Position numbers and translations under genes: made by a program
Shown here: positions 11,098-19,869 of the stretch, one piece after another
Position numbering within the stretch: position 1 is the first letter of the stretch
How the letters are laid out: every line of letters starts with the position of its first letter
Source: Corynebacterium pilosum DSM 20521 = CIP 103422
GTDB lineage: Bacteria; Actinomycetota; Actinomycetes; Mycobacteriales; Mycobacteriaceae
DNA length: 64,000 nt
Reading direction: 5' to 3'
Assembly (NCBI RefSeq): GCF_000373805.1
Contig: NZ_KB892439.1
Location: forward strand, 26,397-90,396
Notes under the pieces: model-generated
Told to the model about the DNA's origin: nothing
Databases searched by the model: none
The model's input: only the letters and a program-made list of their open reading frames with translations

Positions 11098-12390
11098 ATG
11101 ATCGACCGTGACACTCATCAGCTTCTGCCCACCATCGTCAAGTTCCTGACGGTGGTGGGCTTTGCTGCTGGTCTCGGGGTGGTGGCCTCCCACATCAAGC
11201 AGACCAACTTCCCCGTAGACATGATCATTTACAGGGAGGGCGCGCGAGCCTTTTTCAGCGGCGAAGAGGTCTACTCCGTGCCGATGTACGCAGGAGACCT
11301 CGCGCTTCCCTTCATCTATCCGCCTTTCGGCGCGCTGATTCTCGGCCCGCTTACTCCGTCCTCCATCTCGGATGCGCTTGCCGGCGACATCATGGTCGTC
11401 ATCTCCGATATCTTGCTGCTGGTGTGCGCCTACTTCGCCTTCAAGGCCCTGCTGCCGGACGCGGACCGGGGCCTACGCTGGTGCTTAACGACGATCGCCT
11501 GGGTCGCCGGCATGCTGATTGAACCGGTGGTACTGAACCAAGGCTTCGCGCAGATCAATATCGTGTTGATGGCGCTGGTGTTCATCGATCTGGTGCCGCG
11601 TAAGCGCTACCTGCCGCGTGGCTTCTGGATTGGGATCGCGGCGGCGATCAAGATTTCGCCGCTGGCCATGTGCCTGTACTTCCTGCTGCGCAAGGAGTTT
11701 CGCGCCATCTTCGTCACCGCTGCCACCGCCGTGGGCGCCACCCTAGTCGCTGCTGCGGTGCGGTGGGATGCCACGGTGGAGTATTTCTCCGTCACGCTGC
11801 TGGGCATGAGCTCGGGCAACGAGTTCGGGGTGGACTCCACCTACCAATCGAACAGCTCGATCAAGGGCATGCTGATGCGCTTTGCGGAATCCCAAGAGCA
11901 ACTGGATGCCCACGGAACGCTGGTCAACGTGGTGTGGCTGGTGCTGTCGCTGGTGACGATCGGGCTGGGCGCGTGGCTGATGGTGGCCTTGATGCGCCGC
12001 GACATGCACGTGGACGCGATCTTGGTGAATTCGGTGATCATGTTGTTGATCTCGCCGGTGTCCTGGTCCCACCACTGGGTCTGGCTGGCACTGATCCTGC
12101 CGGTGGCAACGTGGCGCCTGCTCACCGTACTGAAGGGAAACACCGCCCTAGCAGCGGTGACTGCGCTGTGGGCGGTGTTGGTGCTCACCAATCCCCCGAA
12201 GTGGTGGTTTGGCGATGCCATCGCCGTCTTCGAGCTGGCGATCTGGCAGAAGATTCTGGTCAGTGACTTCGTCTGGCTGGCTGCGGCCGCGCTCCTGGCG
12301 CTAGCGGCTGCCATCAAGCAGGTACCTTTAAGCCAGCGGGTTCATGCCGGTGCCGAAGATCCACACGGCGATCAGCGCCACGATTCCTAG
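11098..12390 (+). CDS. GT87-family (DUF2029) mannosyltransferase-like membrane protein
   Basis: A 430-residue polytopic protein with about ten helices. The N-terminal part has the GT-C-like pattern VDMIIYREGARAFFSGEEVY followed by LPFIYPPFGAL, typical of DUF2029/GT87 enzymes such as the polyprenol-phosphate-mannose-dependent alpha-(1,2)-mannosyltransferases that decorate mycobacterial and corynebacterial lipoglycans. SWSHHWVWL near residue 322 is also characteristic. The acceptor cannot be told from sequence. TAGACT ends seven bases before ATG 11098, a leaderless promoter. The last 63 bp overlap the convergent DoxX gene. Confidence 0.8.
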   Translation: MIDRDTHQLLPTIVKFLTVVGFAAGLGVVASHIKQTNFPVDMIIYREGARAFFSGEEVYSVPMYAGDLALPFIYPPFGALILGPLTPSSISDALAGDIMVVISDILLLVCAYFAFKALLPDADRGLRWCLTTIAWVAGMLIEPVVLNQGFAQINIVLMALVFIDLVPRKRYLPRGFWIGIAAAIKISPLAMCLYFLLRKEFRAIFVTAATAVGATLVAAAVRWDATVEYFSVTLLGMSSGNEFGVDSTYQSNSSIKGMLMRFAESQEQLDAHGTLVNVVWLVLSLVTIGLGAWLMVALMRRDMHVDAILVNSVIMLLISPVSWSHHWVWLALILPVATWRLLTVLKGNTALAAVTALWAVLVLTNPPKWWFGDAIAVFELAIWQKILVSDFVWLAAAALLALAAAIKQVPLSQRVHAGAEDPHGDQRHDS

Positions 12391-13155
12391 GATGATGAAA
12401 ATCCAGGAGCTGGCCAGCGGGCGGCGCGCCCAGCTACGGCCGGTATCAAAGGAGTAGAGGCCCGGGCCCGTGAACTGCAGGACCACGGACAGGCCGAGCA
12501 GGATCACGCTGAGCCACACGGTGTCTGGCCAGCCGAAGACATTGAGTCCCGCGCCCTCCGAAGCGAGCGCGTGCAGGGCCATGAATCCAGTCGCCACCGT
12601 CGCGACCATCGCCGCCACCGGTGTGATCAGGCCGAGCAGCAAGAACACTCCGGCTGCCAGCTGCGCGGTGGGAAGCGCGATGGCCAGGATATCGCCGTAG
12701 GCATAGGCGGAAAAGGCACGCTCCAACCCGGCAAGGCCTTCGTCCCCGCCCAGGCGGAAGAAGGTGGCCACCGAGGTCAGGATGAGGAAGCCGCCGGCAA
12801 GGATGCGCAGCAGCAACAATCCCAGGTCGGTGGTTCCGCGGCGGGCATCGTCGACACGCGTATCGACGACCAACTCTTCCTGCTCATAGCTCACAGGAGC
12901 TTCGGTAGCTACAGGCTCTGCGACCAGCGGCTCACTGCTGAGCGCGGTGGACGGCGCTGGCTCCGTGGGCCTTTCGAACACGGTGGTGTGCGCGTCCGCG
13001 GGTTCGATCCGCTCGGGTGCGGCCCTGCCGGTGCGATCATAAATGGACGTGGTGGGGTTCTGGGCGTCGTAGGATGGCACGTCGAGGTCGTCGATCTCGT
13101 CGACGTACTCTGGTTGCGTCTTTCGGTCATTATCGCGGGGAAGTTTGTCACTCAT
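12328..13155 (-). CDS. DoxX-family membrane protein with acidic N-terminal extension
   Basis: A 275-residue protein. Residues 1-105 are hydrophilic, rich in Asp, Glu, Pro and Thr, and probably disordered. Residues 108-240 form a four-helix DoxX domain (GLLLLRILAGGFLI, then LAAGVFLLLGLITPVAA), followed by a further helix near the C-terminus (IFIILGIVALIAVWIF). In mycobacteria DoxX takes part in a membrane redox complex with SodA and SseA, but no such partners are here, so only a family call is justified. TAAGTT seven bases before ATG 13155 gives a leaderless start. Its 3' end overlaps the GT87 gene tail-to-tail. Confidence 0.8.
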   Translation of the reverse strand: MSDKLPRDNDRKTQPEYVDEIDDLDVPSYDAQNPTTSIYDRTGRAAPERIEPADAHTTVFERPTEPAPSTALSSEPLVAEPVATEAPVSYEQEELVVDTRVDDARRGTTDLGLLLLRILAGGFLILTSVATFFRLGGDEGLAGLERAFSAYAYGDILAIALPTAQLAAGVFLLLGLITPVAAMVATVATGFMALHALASEGAGLNVFGWPDTVWLSVILLGLSVVLQFTGPGLYSFDTGRSWARRPLASSWIFIILGIVALIAVWIFGTGMNPLA

Positions 13156-13224
13156 AAGCCCAAACTTAGGCGAGGTCGCGCCTCAGGTCCGGCAGCGTGA
13201 ACGGCGCGCCGGAATATTTGGTCG

Positions 13225-13253
13225 TTGACAGCTCACCATTTTACCCCTAGAGT
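13225..13253 (+). promoter_or_regulatory. Near-consensus sigma-A promoter of the GST-like gene
   Basis: TTGACA (13225-13230), a 17-bp spacer, then TAGAGT (13248-13253), 34 bp upstream of the start codon. It is the best -35/-10 pair I found in the window. Confidence 0.8.
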
Positions 13254-13287
13254 TGTTGACATAACACCAAATGAATGGAGTGAGCAC

Positions 13288-14364
13288 ATGTCTACCTCAG
13301 ACCACGACGCACCCGCACAAAACGCATCACCGGACGGCGAGTTCGTCCGCGACACCACCTATATCGAAGACCGCATCGTCGCCGATCTCCCCGCCGGTTC
13401 CGAGCCACAGCAACAAGAAGACGGAACCTTCCACTGGCCAGTCGAGCCAGGCCGTTACCGCTTGATAGCTGCCCGCGCCTGCCCATGGGCGCACCGCACC
13501 ATCATCACCCGCCGCCTCCTCGGGCTGGAGGACGTGATTTCACTTGGGCTGGCAGGCCCGACCCACGGCAAGAGCTCCTGGAAGTTTGACCTGGATCCAG
13601 AAGAGAAGGACCCCGTCACCGGACTGCACCGCCTGCAGGAGGCCTACTTCAACCGCTTCCCCGACTACCCGCGCGGGATCACCGTCCCAGCGATTGTTGA
13701 GGAGAAAACCGCGAAGGTAGTCACCAATAACTTCCCCCAGATCCCAGTCGATTTCATCGATCAGTGGTCCGAATTCCACCGCGAAGGCGCCCCTGACCTC
13801 TACCCGGAGCACCTGCGCGAGGAGATGGAGCCAATCATCACCGAGATTTACCACGAGGTAAACAATGGCGTGTACCGCTGTGGCTTCGCCGGTTCGCAGG
13901 AGGCATATGACGCCGCCTATGAGCGCCTCTGGAAGGCATTGGACTGGCTCGAAGATCGCTTATCGACGAGGCGCTACCTGATGGGCGAGCACATCACCCT
14001 GGTAGATATCTACTTCTTCCCCACCCTGGTGCGCTTTGATCCGGTGTACTACTCCCACTTCAAGTGCTCCCGCCACAAGATCACCGAGATGCCCAACCTC
14101 TGGGGCTACCTCAAGGAGCTCTTCCAGATCCCAGGCTTCGGCGACACCACCGACTTCCAGGAGATCAAGGAGCACTACTTCATCACCCATGCTGAGGTGA
14201 ACCCGACGCAGATCGTCCCAGTGGGCCCCGACATGTCGTCGATCATGGAGCCACACGGGCGCGACCATCTGCCAGGCTCCCCCTTCGCGGAGGGCACCGT
14301 CCTACCTGGCCCGGTCCCTGCCGGCGAAGAAGTAAAGCACCCGGAGCCTTTCCAGCGCCCCTAA
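13288..14364 (+). CDS. Glutathionyl-hydroquinone reductase-like (Xi-class GST family)
   Basis: A 358-residue protein of the ECM4/YqjG (PcpF) family. The thioredoxin-like half carries the catalytic motif ARACPWAHRTIITRRLLGLE with the nucleophilic Cys in CPWA. Further hallmarks are SWKFD, a proline preceding the alpha-helical domain (ITVPAIVE), NNFPQI and the C-terminal helix pattern LVDIYFFPTLVRFDPVYY. Glutathione-dependent homologues reduce glutathionyl-hydroquinones; corynebacteria use mycothiol, so a mycothiol-dependent reaction is likely but inferred. ATG 13288 has GGAG upstream and lies downstream of the mapped -10; the longer open frame would start inside the promoter. It overlaps the convergent reductase gene by 4 bp. 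Confidence 0.88.
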   Translation: MSTSDHDAPAQNASPDGEFVRDTTYIEDRIVADLPAGSEPQQQEDGTFHWPVEPGRYRLIAARACPWAHRTIITRRLLGLEDVISLGLAGPTHGKSSWKFDLDPEEKDPVTGLHRLQEAYFNRFPDYPRGITVPAIVEEKTAKVVTNNFPQIPVDFIDQWSEFHREGAPDLYPEHLREEMEPIITEIYHEVNNGVYRCGFAGSQEAYDAAYERLWKALDWLEDRLSTRRYLMGEHITLVDIYFFPTLVRFDPVYYSHFKCSRHKITEMPNLWGYLKELFQIPGFGDTTDFQEIKEHYFITHAEVNPTQIVPVGPDMSSIMEPHGRDHLPGSPFAEGTVLPGPVPAGEEVKHPEPFQRP

Positions 14365-15296
14365 GCGAATGGTGTGCTTGCCGCGTCGAGAGCTTCCACT
14401 GTCTCTTCAGACAGGGTGAGCTCACCGGCAGCCATCAGAGAATCGAGCTGGTCGACGCGCGAGACCGACGCCACAGGTGCGGTGACCCCCTTGGCCAGCA
14501 ACCATGCCAGCGCAACCGTCGCGGGTTCGGCCCCGGCTTCGTCGGCACGCGCAACCAGCGTATCGATGAGAGCGAATGCCTCGTCGCTCGCGTAGCCTTC
14601 GGCCATCCCCGCGCGGGCCGCACCACTGAGGTCATCGGCGCTGCGGTACTTGCCGGTCAGCATGCCCGAGGCCAGCGCGAAGTATGGAAAGACGGAGGCA
14701 CCAAACTCTGTGGCGATCGGCTGATAACCTTCTTCAAATTCCTTCCTGTGCAGCAGCGAGTACTGGTTTTGCATCGCCACCGGCTGCGCGCTGGTCCCCT
14801 CTGAAGCCTTAAAGAAGGCCCGCATCCGCTCCGGCGTATAGTTCGACAGGCCCAGGTAGCGAATCTTTCCCGCCTCGATCAGGTCATTAGCGATGGCGAC
14901 CTGCTCGTCGATAGCCACCTCTTCATCGTCCCAGTGGTAGTAAAACAGGTCGATCGTCTCGATCCCGAGGCGACGCAGTGACCCTTCGACGGCATCCGTC
15001 GTCGCCCGGCGAGAGCGGCCGTTAACCCCATCAAGCCCACCGGATTTTGTGGCCACATGAAAGTTCTGCGGTTTGCGCGACGCCAGCCACTGGCCGATAA
15101 GTTCCTCCGACTCTCCCCCGGCATTGCCCTCAGCCCAGTTCGAGTAGGAGTCCGCTGTATCGACGAAGTTGCCGCCCCGCTCCGTGAAACCATCCAGGAT
15201 GGCGAAAGTGGCATCTTTGTCCGCGGTCCAGCCGAAGGGGTTGCCGCCGAGATTGAGTGGATAAATGTCTATGTCAGTATTGGTGATATGAGCCAT
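14361..15296 (-). CDS. Aldo/keto reductase
   Basis: A 311-residue TIM-barrel NADPH oxidoreductase. The catalytic tetrad is complete: Asp46 and Tyr51 in FVDTADSYS, Lys84 in VATKSGG, His121 in FYYHWDD. It belongs to the branch that includes plant potassium-channel beta-subunit-like and general-stress reductases; the substrate is unknown. It is transcribed divergently from the MarR regulator with 58 bp between start codons, so it is the natural target of that regulator. A TAGTGT hexamer ends six bases before ATG 15296, suggesting a leaderless transcript. Confidence 0.88.
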   Translation of the reverse strand: MAHITNTDIDIYPLNLGGNPFGWTADKDATFAILDGFTERGGNFVDTADSYSNWAEGNAGGESEELIGQWLASRKPQNFHVATKSGGLDGVNGRSRRATTDAVEGSLRRLGIETIDLFYYHWDDEEVAIDEQVAIANDLIEAGKIRYLGLSNYTPERMRAFFKASEGTSAQPVAMQNQYSLLHRKEFEEGYQPIATEFGASVFPYFALASGMLTGKYRSADDLSGAARAGMAEGYASDEAFALIDTLVARADEAGAEPATVALAWLLAKGVTAPVASVSRVDQLDSLMAAGELTLSEETVEALDAASTPFA

Positions 15297-15302
15297 GCCC
15301 CC

Positions 15303-15348
15303 ACACTAACCACTAATATTTAAGATTCAACCGAATCCGACTTATGAT
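15303..15348. promoter_or_regulatory. Divergent promoter and palindrome between aldo/keto reductase and marR
   Basis: The 58-bp gap holds a minus-strand -10 TAGTGT (15303-15308), a plus-strand -10 TATGAT (15343-15348) and, between them, the inverted repeat GATTC-AACC-GAATC (15324-15337). The palindrome sits where a MarR dimer would block both promoters. Confidence 0.6.
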
Positions 15349-15354
15349 CTTTGT

Positions 15355-15828
15355 ATGAACAAGACCCGCTGGCTAAACGAAAAAGAAACAGACACGTGGC
15401 TTGCGCTCTGGGCCGTCTCCTCTTGGATGCCTACCCGCCTCGACGAGCAGCTCAAGGCCGACAGCGAAATGAACTTGCACGATTACTTCACGCTCGCGCA
15501 GGTATCGCTTGCCGACGAAGGCCGCCTCACCATGACGGAGCTGGCATGCCGCACGCAGATGTCGCCTTCTAGGCTCTCCCACGTGGTAGGCCGCTTGGAA
15601 AAACGCAACCTGATGCAGCGCACCCCAGATCAGGAGGATCGCCGCACCAATATTGCCTCAATCACCCCTCAGGGTTGGGAGTTCTTGGACTGCGCGGCGC
15701 CAGGGCATGTGGAACGCGTCCGCGAAATCGTGTTTGACGCGCTCACCGCTGAAGAAGCGGAGCAGCTTGGGTCGCTGATGCACAAGATTCTGGTGAAGCT
15801 GAATCCGCCGACCCTCCCCCGCGCCTAG
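15355..15828 (+). CDS. MarR-family transcriptional regulator
   Basis: A 157-residue winged-helix protein. The recognition region is LTMTELACRTQMSPSRLSHVVGRLEKRNLMQR, here split as helix (MTELACRTQM) and helix (SPSRLSHVVGRLEKR), followed by the wing RTPDQEDRRTNIASIT, all diagnostic for MarR. TATGAT ends six bases before ATG 15355, a leaderless start. It lies between two aldo/keto reductases, so detoxification of aldehydes or quinones, perhaps together with the nearby GST-like gene, is a reasonable guess. The inducer is unknown. Its stop codon is 3 bp from the convergent second reductase. Confidence 0.92.
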   Translation: MNKTRWLNEKETDTWLALWAVSSWMPTRLDEQLKADSEMNLHDYFTLAQVSLADEGRLTMTELACRTQMSPSRLSHVVGRLEKRNLMQRTPDQEDRRTNIASITPQGWEFLDCAAPGHVERVREIVFDALTAEEAEQLGSLMHKILVKLNPPTLPRA

Positions 15829-15831
15829 GCA

Positions 15832-16902
15832 CTAATCGCCGTGGTTGCGTGAGCGTGTGGCACCAGCCCAAATATTGATACCAGCGTCTACCGCCACCTC
15901 ATCGATCGCACTGAGCTCCTCTTCTGAGAAGTCCAGGTTGTCCAGCGCATCCAGGTTATGGTCGAGCTGCTCGGCACTAGATGCGCCGACAAGTGCACTG
16001 GTGACGGTTTCCTCGCCTTGGTCGCGCAGTACCCACGCGATGGCCATCTGTGCCAGTGACTGGCCACGTTCCGCAGCAATATCGTTCAACGCCCGCACCA
16101 TGGTCAGGTTCTCGTCGCTAAGCATGTCCTTGGACAAAGACTTTCCGGCGGCCGCGCGCGAGTTCGCAGGTACGCCGTCCAGGTAGCGGTCGGTGAGCAA
16201 TCCCTGCGCCAGAGGCGAGAAGGCGATCACCCCCAGCCCGTTGGCGGCTGCCGATTCCAGCAGAGACTCATCGTCCTCACCAGGTTCCTCCACCCAGCGG
16301 TTCACCATGGAGTAGCTGGGCTGATGGATCAACAGCGGGCAGCCTTCCTCGGACATGAATTCGGCTGCCTCCGCCGTCAGCTCTGGACCATAGGAAGAAA
16401 TGCCCACGTAGAGCGCCTTTCCGCTGGCCACGATGTCGCGCAAGGCGTACATCGTCTCTTCCAGCGGGGTGTCCGGGTCTGGGCGGTGGTGGTAGAAAAT
16501 ATCCACATAGTCCACACCCAAACGTTCAAGGGACTGATCCAGCGAGCTCATCAGGTATTTGCGCGACCCACCGAAACCGTAGGGCCCATCCCACATGTTC
16601 CAGCCGGCCTTGGACGAAATGATCATCTCGTCGCGATGCGCCTTGAAGTCTTCGCGCAGAATCCGCCCGAAGTTAATCTCCGCGCTTCCCGCTGGCGGAC
16701 CGTAATTGTTCGCCAAGTCGAAGTGGGTCACGCCGCGGTCGAATGCGCGGCGGATCGTAGTGCGCTGCGATTCCAGCGTCTTGTCATCACCGAAGTTGTG
16801 CCACAAACCAAGAGACACCCCAGGCAGTTTTAGCCCGGAGTGTCCCACGGTGCGGTAGTCCATCTCGGCGTAGCGATCAGGGTGCGGAGTATAAGTAGTC
16901 AT
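15832..16902 (-). CDS. Aldo/keto reductase, YghZ/Gpr-like
   Basis: A 356-residue AKR resembling E. coli YghZ (L-glyceraldehyde 3-phosphate reductase) and Kv-beta proteins. The tetrad is Asp62 and Tyr67 in HFDLANNYGPP, Lys98 in ISSKAGW and His138/139 in DIFYHHRPD. The AGSAE and GRILREDF segments after the Tyr are typical for AKR14. It could detoxify methylglyoxal or other short aldehydes; the substrate is inferred. ATG 16902 follows GGAGGT closely. It is 23 bp from the stop... of no shared operon with the YkvI gene, which starts downstream on the same strand but ends upstream in transcription order. Confidence 0.87.
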   Translation of the reverse strand: MTTYTPHPDRYAEMDYRTVGHSGLKLPGVSLGLWHNFGDDKTLESQRTTIRRAFDRGVTHFDLANNYGPPAGSAEINFGRILREDFKAHRDEMIISSKAGWNMWDGPYGFGGSRKYLMSSLDQSLERLGVDYVDIFYHHRPDPDTPLEETMYALRDIVASGKALYVGISSYGPELTAEAAEFMSEEGCPLLIHQPSYSMVNRWVEEPGEDDESLLESAAANGLGVIAFSPLAQGLLTDRYLDGVPANSRAAAGKSLSKDMLSDENLTMVRALNDIAAERGQSLAQMAIAWVLRDQGEETVTSALVGASSAEQLDHNLDALDNLDFSEEELSAIDEVAVDAGINIWAGATRSRNHGD

Positions 16903-16925
16903 ACCTCCATAGTGCCGAAAGATTG

Positions 16926-18188
16926 CTACTTTTTCATCGAGGTGGAGCCCTCGTCGTCAAGCGCCATTTCCTCTGCGACGTCCTGCTGGACGGATTCCCA
17001 CAGCTGCTTTCCGTCCACGCGGGAATCGCGCGCGAGCCCGCGGACCTCCTGCTTTTCCTCACCGCTGAGATCCGGGGTCTCTGGGTCCAGCTTCTGCTCG
17101 GCCAGCTCGGTCAGGCGATCACGCACGTCCGCCTCGCGGTTGATGCGGGCGTGATTCTTGATCCAGGAGATAGACGTGACGACGGTCATCACCATGCCGA
17201 TATAACCGATAACCGGGTAGACCCAGCCCAGCAGGTTGGAGAAGCCCAGGAAGGACACAACGAAGCCGGCTAGGGTCACCGCGAAGAACACGACGCGGAA
17301 TTTTTCAGGCCTGTTCGTCGTAATGCGACGTGCCAGGGCGTAGAACATGCCGATCGCGGTGTTGTAGATCATCGCGTAAATGATCCAGGACACGACGAAG
17401 CCGACCGCCGGGTGCAGGGAATCGAAGACACCGAGCAGTGGCAGGTCCAAGCCTCCGACCTGGTCGATGTTGAAGAAGATCACGAATGCTAGGACCAGCA
17501 ACATCACGGAGAAGATGATGCCGCCCAGGATGCCGCCGCGGAAAGCCGCGCGTGACGACGACTGGTTACCACCAATCACCAGCATCATGGAAACACCCAG
17601 CATCAACGCCATGGCGGTGTAGTTCACTGCGGATAGGAGCCAGTGCCCCATCGCGGAGTCTTGCTGCATCGCAATCTCATTGAGGTGCGAGGTGTCATCC
17701 GGGAAGTTCATCAAAGTGATCACGAACGCCACGAAAATGGCGATGATGATAAACGGCGTAATCGCCGAAATCACGTTGGTGATCTTGTCTACGTCCAGCA
17801 GTCCGGAAATCAGGACGAGGACCGTCATGATGCAGGCGCCGATCCACGTCGGCCAGCCGAACTGCTGGTTCAGGTTGGAACCAGCGCCGGCCAGCATGAC
17901 AAAACCGATCGCAAATAGGGTGATCACGGTGGTGATGTCCAAGAACTTCGACACGTATGGGTGCGAAACGTTTTTGAACACCGTGTTGTGGTCACCAGCA
18001 AGGAAGTGCGAGCCCAGCTGGAATAGAACAGCGCCGGAAAACACCATGACGATGCCGGCGATGACCACGCCGATTAAGCCTTTATAACCAAAAGAGACGA
18101 AGTATTGCACAACTTCTTGGCCCGTAGCGAACCCGGCACCAACGAGAAGTCCCACAAATGCCAGGGCAATAGTGATACTTCTTTTCAC
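16926..18188 (-). CDS. YkvI-family membrane transporter (paralogue 1)
   Basis: A 420-residue membrane protein of the YkvI group (COG3949), remote members of the APC amino-acid transporter superfamily. The N-terminus ALAFVGLLVGAGFATGQEV is the family signature (unwound first helix, GAGFA-G). About ten helices run to residue 350, followed by a cytosolic tail of about 70 residues (LAEQKLDPETPDLSGEE). It is clearly paralogous to the next gene upstream: N-terminus, helix order and the tail motif LAE-KLDPET are shared. GTG 18188 has AAGGA ten bases upstream. The substrate is unknown. A notable inverted repeat lies in its 5' region. Confidence 0.8.
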   Translation of the reverse strand: MKRSITIALAFVGLLVGAGFATGQEVVQYFVSFGYKGLIGVVIAGIVMVFSGAVLFQLGSHFLAGDHNTVFKNVSHPYVSKFLDITTVITLFAIGFVMLAGAGSNLNQQFGWPTWIGACIMTVLVLISGLLDVDKITNVISAITPFIIIAIFVAFVITLMNFPDDTSHLNEIAMQQDSAMGHWLLSAVNYTAMALMLGVSMMLVIGGNQSSSRAAFRGGILGGIIFSVMLLVLAFVIFFNIDQVGGLDLPLLGVFDSLHPAVGFVVSWIIYAMIYNTAIGMFYALARRITTNRPEKFRVVFFAVTLAGFVVSFLGFSNLLGWVYPVIGYIGMVMTVVTSISWIKNHARINREADVRDRLTELAEQKLDPETPDLSGEEKQEVRGLARDSRVDGKQLWESVQQDVAEEMALDDEGSTSMKK

Positions 18189-18209
18189 GAATTACCAATC
18201 CTTCGAAAT

Positions 18210-18255
18210 ATAGGAAAATGAATTTTAACGTTAACCAACGTACAGCTTTTCCTAT
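18210..18255. repeat. Inverted repeat ATAGGAAAA/TTTTCCTAT with central TTAACGTTAA
   Basis: Nine-base arms at 18210-18218 and 18247-18255 bracket the perfect palindrome TTAACGTTAA (18225-18234), in the 81-bp gap between the two YkvI genes. It is not followed by a T-tract in either direction, so it looks more like an operator or a 5'-UTR stem than a terminator. Confidence 0.55.
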
Positions 18256-18269
18256 GACTTCGCGAATGA

Positions 18270-19724
18270 TTAACGCCCTTGCGCTGCTACGATCTTCTTT
18301 TTCACCGGTCCATCAGGCAGTTCATCGACCTGTTCCGGGCTGAGCAAACGCGCCAAAGCGGACAGGTCCGCGGTGACCGGTTCGACGGTAATCGTCCCCG
18401 GTTTCTCCCATTCGCCGGTGTAATCCTCATGGTCGGGATCCAGGTGCGGGTGGTCGGCCAGCTCGAAAGAATTCTCCGCGTCCTGATCCAGTTCTGCCGC
18501 TACTTCCTCTTGGACCGACTGCCACAGCGCGGAATCTTCCATATGGGATTCGTCGACAAGCTCGAGCACCTCCTTGCGCTCCTGCATGGTGAGATCGTCG
18601 GTCTCAGGGTCCAGCTTGGATTCTGCTAGCTCTGCCAAGCGTTCGCGGCGGCTGGTCTCTTCCACGATGTCGCCGCGGCTCTTGATCCAGGAGATGGTCA
18701 AGATCGCAACGAGCGCTATACCCAAATATCCCAGCACTGGATAGACCCAGCTGACCAGGGACTGGAACGGGACGAAAGACAAGAGGAACCCGACAGCCAG
18801 GGTACCGAAGTACCACTTCTTAAAGTTGCCCGGATTCTTCGCAGACATCCGACGACCAATGCCATAGAACATGCCGACTGCGGTGTTATAAATCATCGCG
18901 TAGATGATCAGCGCGACCACGGTGCCGACAACGGGGTGGAAGTTGTCGAAAACCATCAGCAGCGGCATGTCAGAACCGACGACGCCCTCCATGTTGAAAA
19001 ACAGCACGAACACCAAAATGACCAACAGCGAAGAAAACACCATGCCGCCGATAAGTCCACCGGTTCCCGCGTGCCGGGGATTCATGTGTGAACCTGCGAT
19101 CACCAAAATCATGGACACGCCACAGATCGTTGCTAGGCCGGCATAGTTCAACGCGGAGAGCAGCCAGTTACCAAATACACCAGCGGCGGCGGTGTTCTCC
19201 TTCGACAGCTCATTCAGCGCTTCGATATCAACGTCGCCAAAACTGTAGATGGTGTAGATCAGCGAGCCCACCACCGCGATGATCAGCAGCGGGGTGATCA
19301 TGGAGATCACGTTGGTCAGCTTCTCCACGTTCAAAAAACCGGAGATGATCAGCAAGACCGTCATGATGACAGACCCCACCCACACCGGCAGGTCAAACTG
19401 CTGCGCCAAGTTCGATCCGGCGCCCGCCAGCATCACAAACCCGATGCAGAACAGTGTGAGAAGAGTCGACCAATCGAGGAAACGGGACACATTGGGGTGA
19501 GACACATTGTTGTAGACGGCCGAGTGATCGTCGGCAAGAAAATAGCTTCCCAGCTGGAACAAGACGGCACCCGCGACGACCAACATGATGGCCGCGAAGA
19601 TCGTGCCGATCATCCCCATCGTGCCGTAGGCGACGAAATATTGGATGACTTCCTGCCCAGACGCGAAGCCCGCGCCCACCAGAAGGCCGACATAAGCAAG
19701 AGCAATGGTGATTGATTTTCTCAT
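18270..19724 (-). CDS. YkvI-family membrane transporter (paralogue 2)
   Basis: A 484-residue paralogue of the adjacent gene (SITIALAYVGLLVGAGFASG at the N-terminus versus SITIALAFVGLLVGAGFATG). It has the same helix pattern and the same post-membrane motif (LAESKLDPETDDLT), but carries about 60 extra C-terminal residues, acidic and then Pro/Val/Leu-rich, ending in PVKKKIVAAQGR. It is first in transcription order, 81 bp before paralogue 1. The tandem arrangement implies duplication with divergence of the regulatory tail. The nearest candidate ribosome-binding site, GGAGG, is rather far from ATG 19724. The substrate is unknown. Confidence 0.8.
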   Translation of the reverse strand: MRKSITIALAYVGLLVGAGFASGQEVIQYFVAYGTMGMIGTIFAAIMLVVAGAVLFQLGSYFLADDHSAVYNNVSHPNVSRFLDWSTLLTLFCIGFVMLAGAGSNLAQQFDLPVWVGSVIMTVLLIISGFLNVEKLTNVISMITPLLIIAVVGSLIYTIYSFGDVDIEALNELSKENTAAAGVFGNWLLSALNYAGLATICGVSMILVIAGSHMNPRHAGTGGLIGGMVFSSLLVILVFVLFFNMEGVVGSDMPLLMVFDNFHPVVGTVVALIIYAMIYNTAVGMFYGIGRRMSAKNPGNFKKWYFGTLAVGFLLSFVPFQSLVSWVYPVLGYLGIALVAILTISWIKSRGDIVEETSRRERLAELAESKLDPETDDLTMQERKEVLELVDESHMEDSALWQSVQEEVAAELDQDAENSFELADHPHLDPDHEDYTGEWEKPGTITVEPVTADLSALARLLSPEQVDELPDGPVKKKIVAAQGR

Positions 19725-19792
19725 GCGATAGAGGTCCCCATCCTCCTTCGGCGGCGGGCGCAGTGGCCGAACAAGGATGTTTATTGAAAACA

Positions 19793-19860
19793 GAAATCGC
19801 CCGCGGGTTTAAAAACTACCGGAAACCTATTAGGCTTTCAGCAATTCCGCGGGCGATTTC
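19793..19860. terminator. Long hairpin terminator after gatB
   Basis: Perfect 14-bp arms, GAAATCGCCCGCGG (19793-19806) and its complement (19847-19860), enclose 40 bases holding a smaller GAAA...TTTC hairpin. On the minus strand the outer stem is followed by TGTTTTC. It lies 9 bp after the gatB stop and separates gatB from the YkvI genes. Confidence 0.8.
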
Positions 19861-19869
19861 GGTGTTTAG

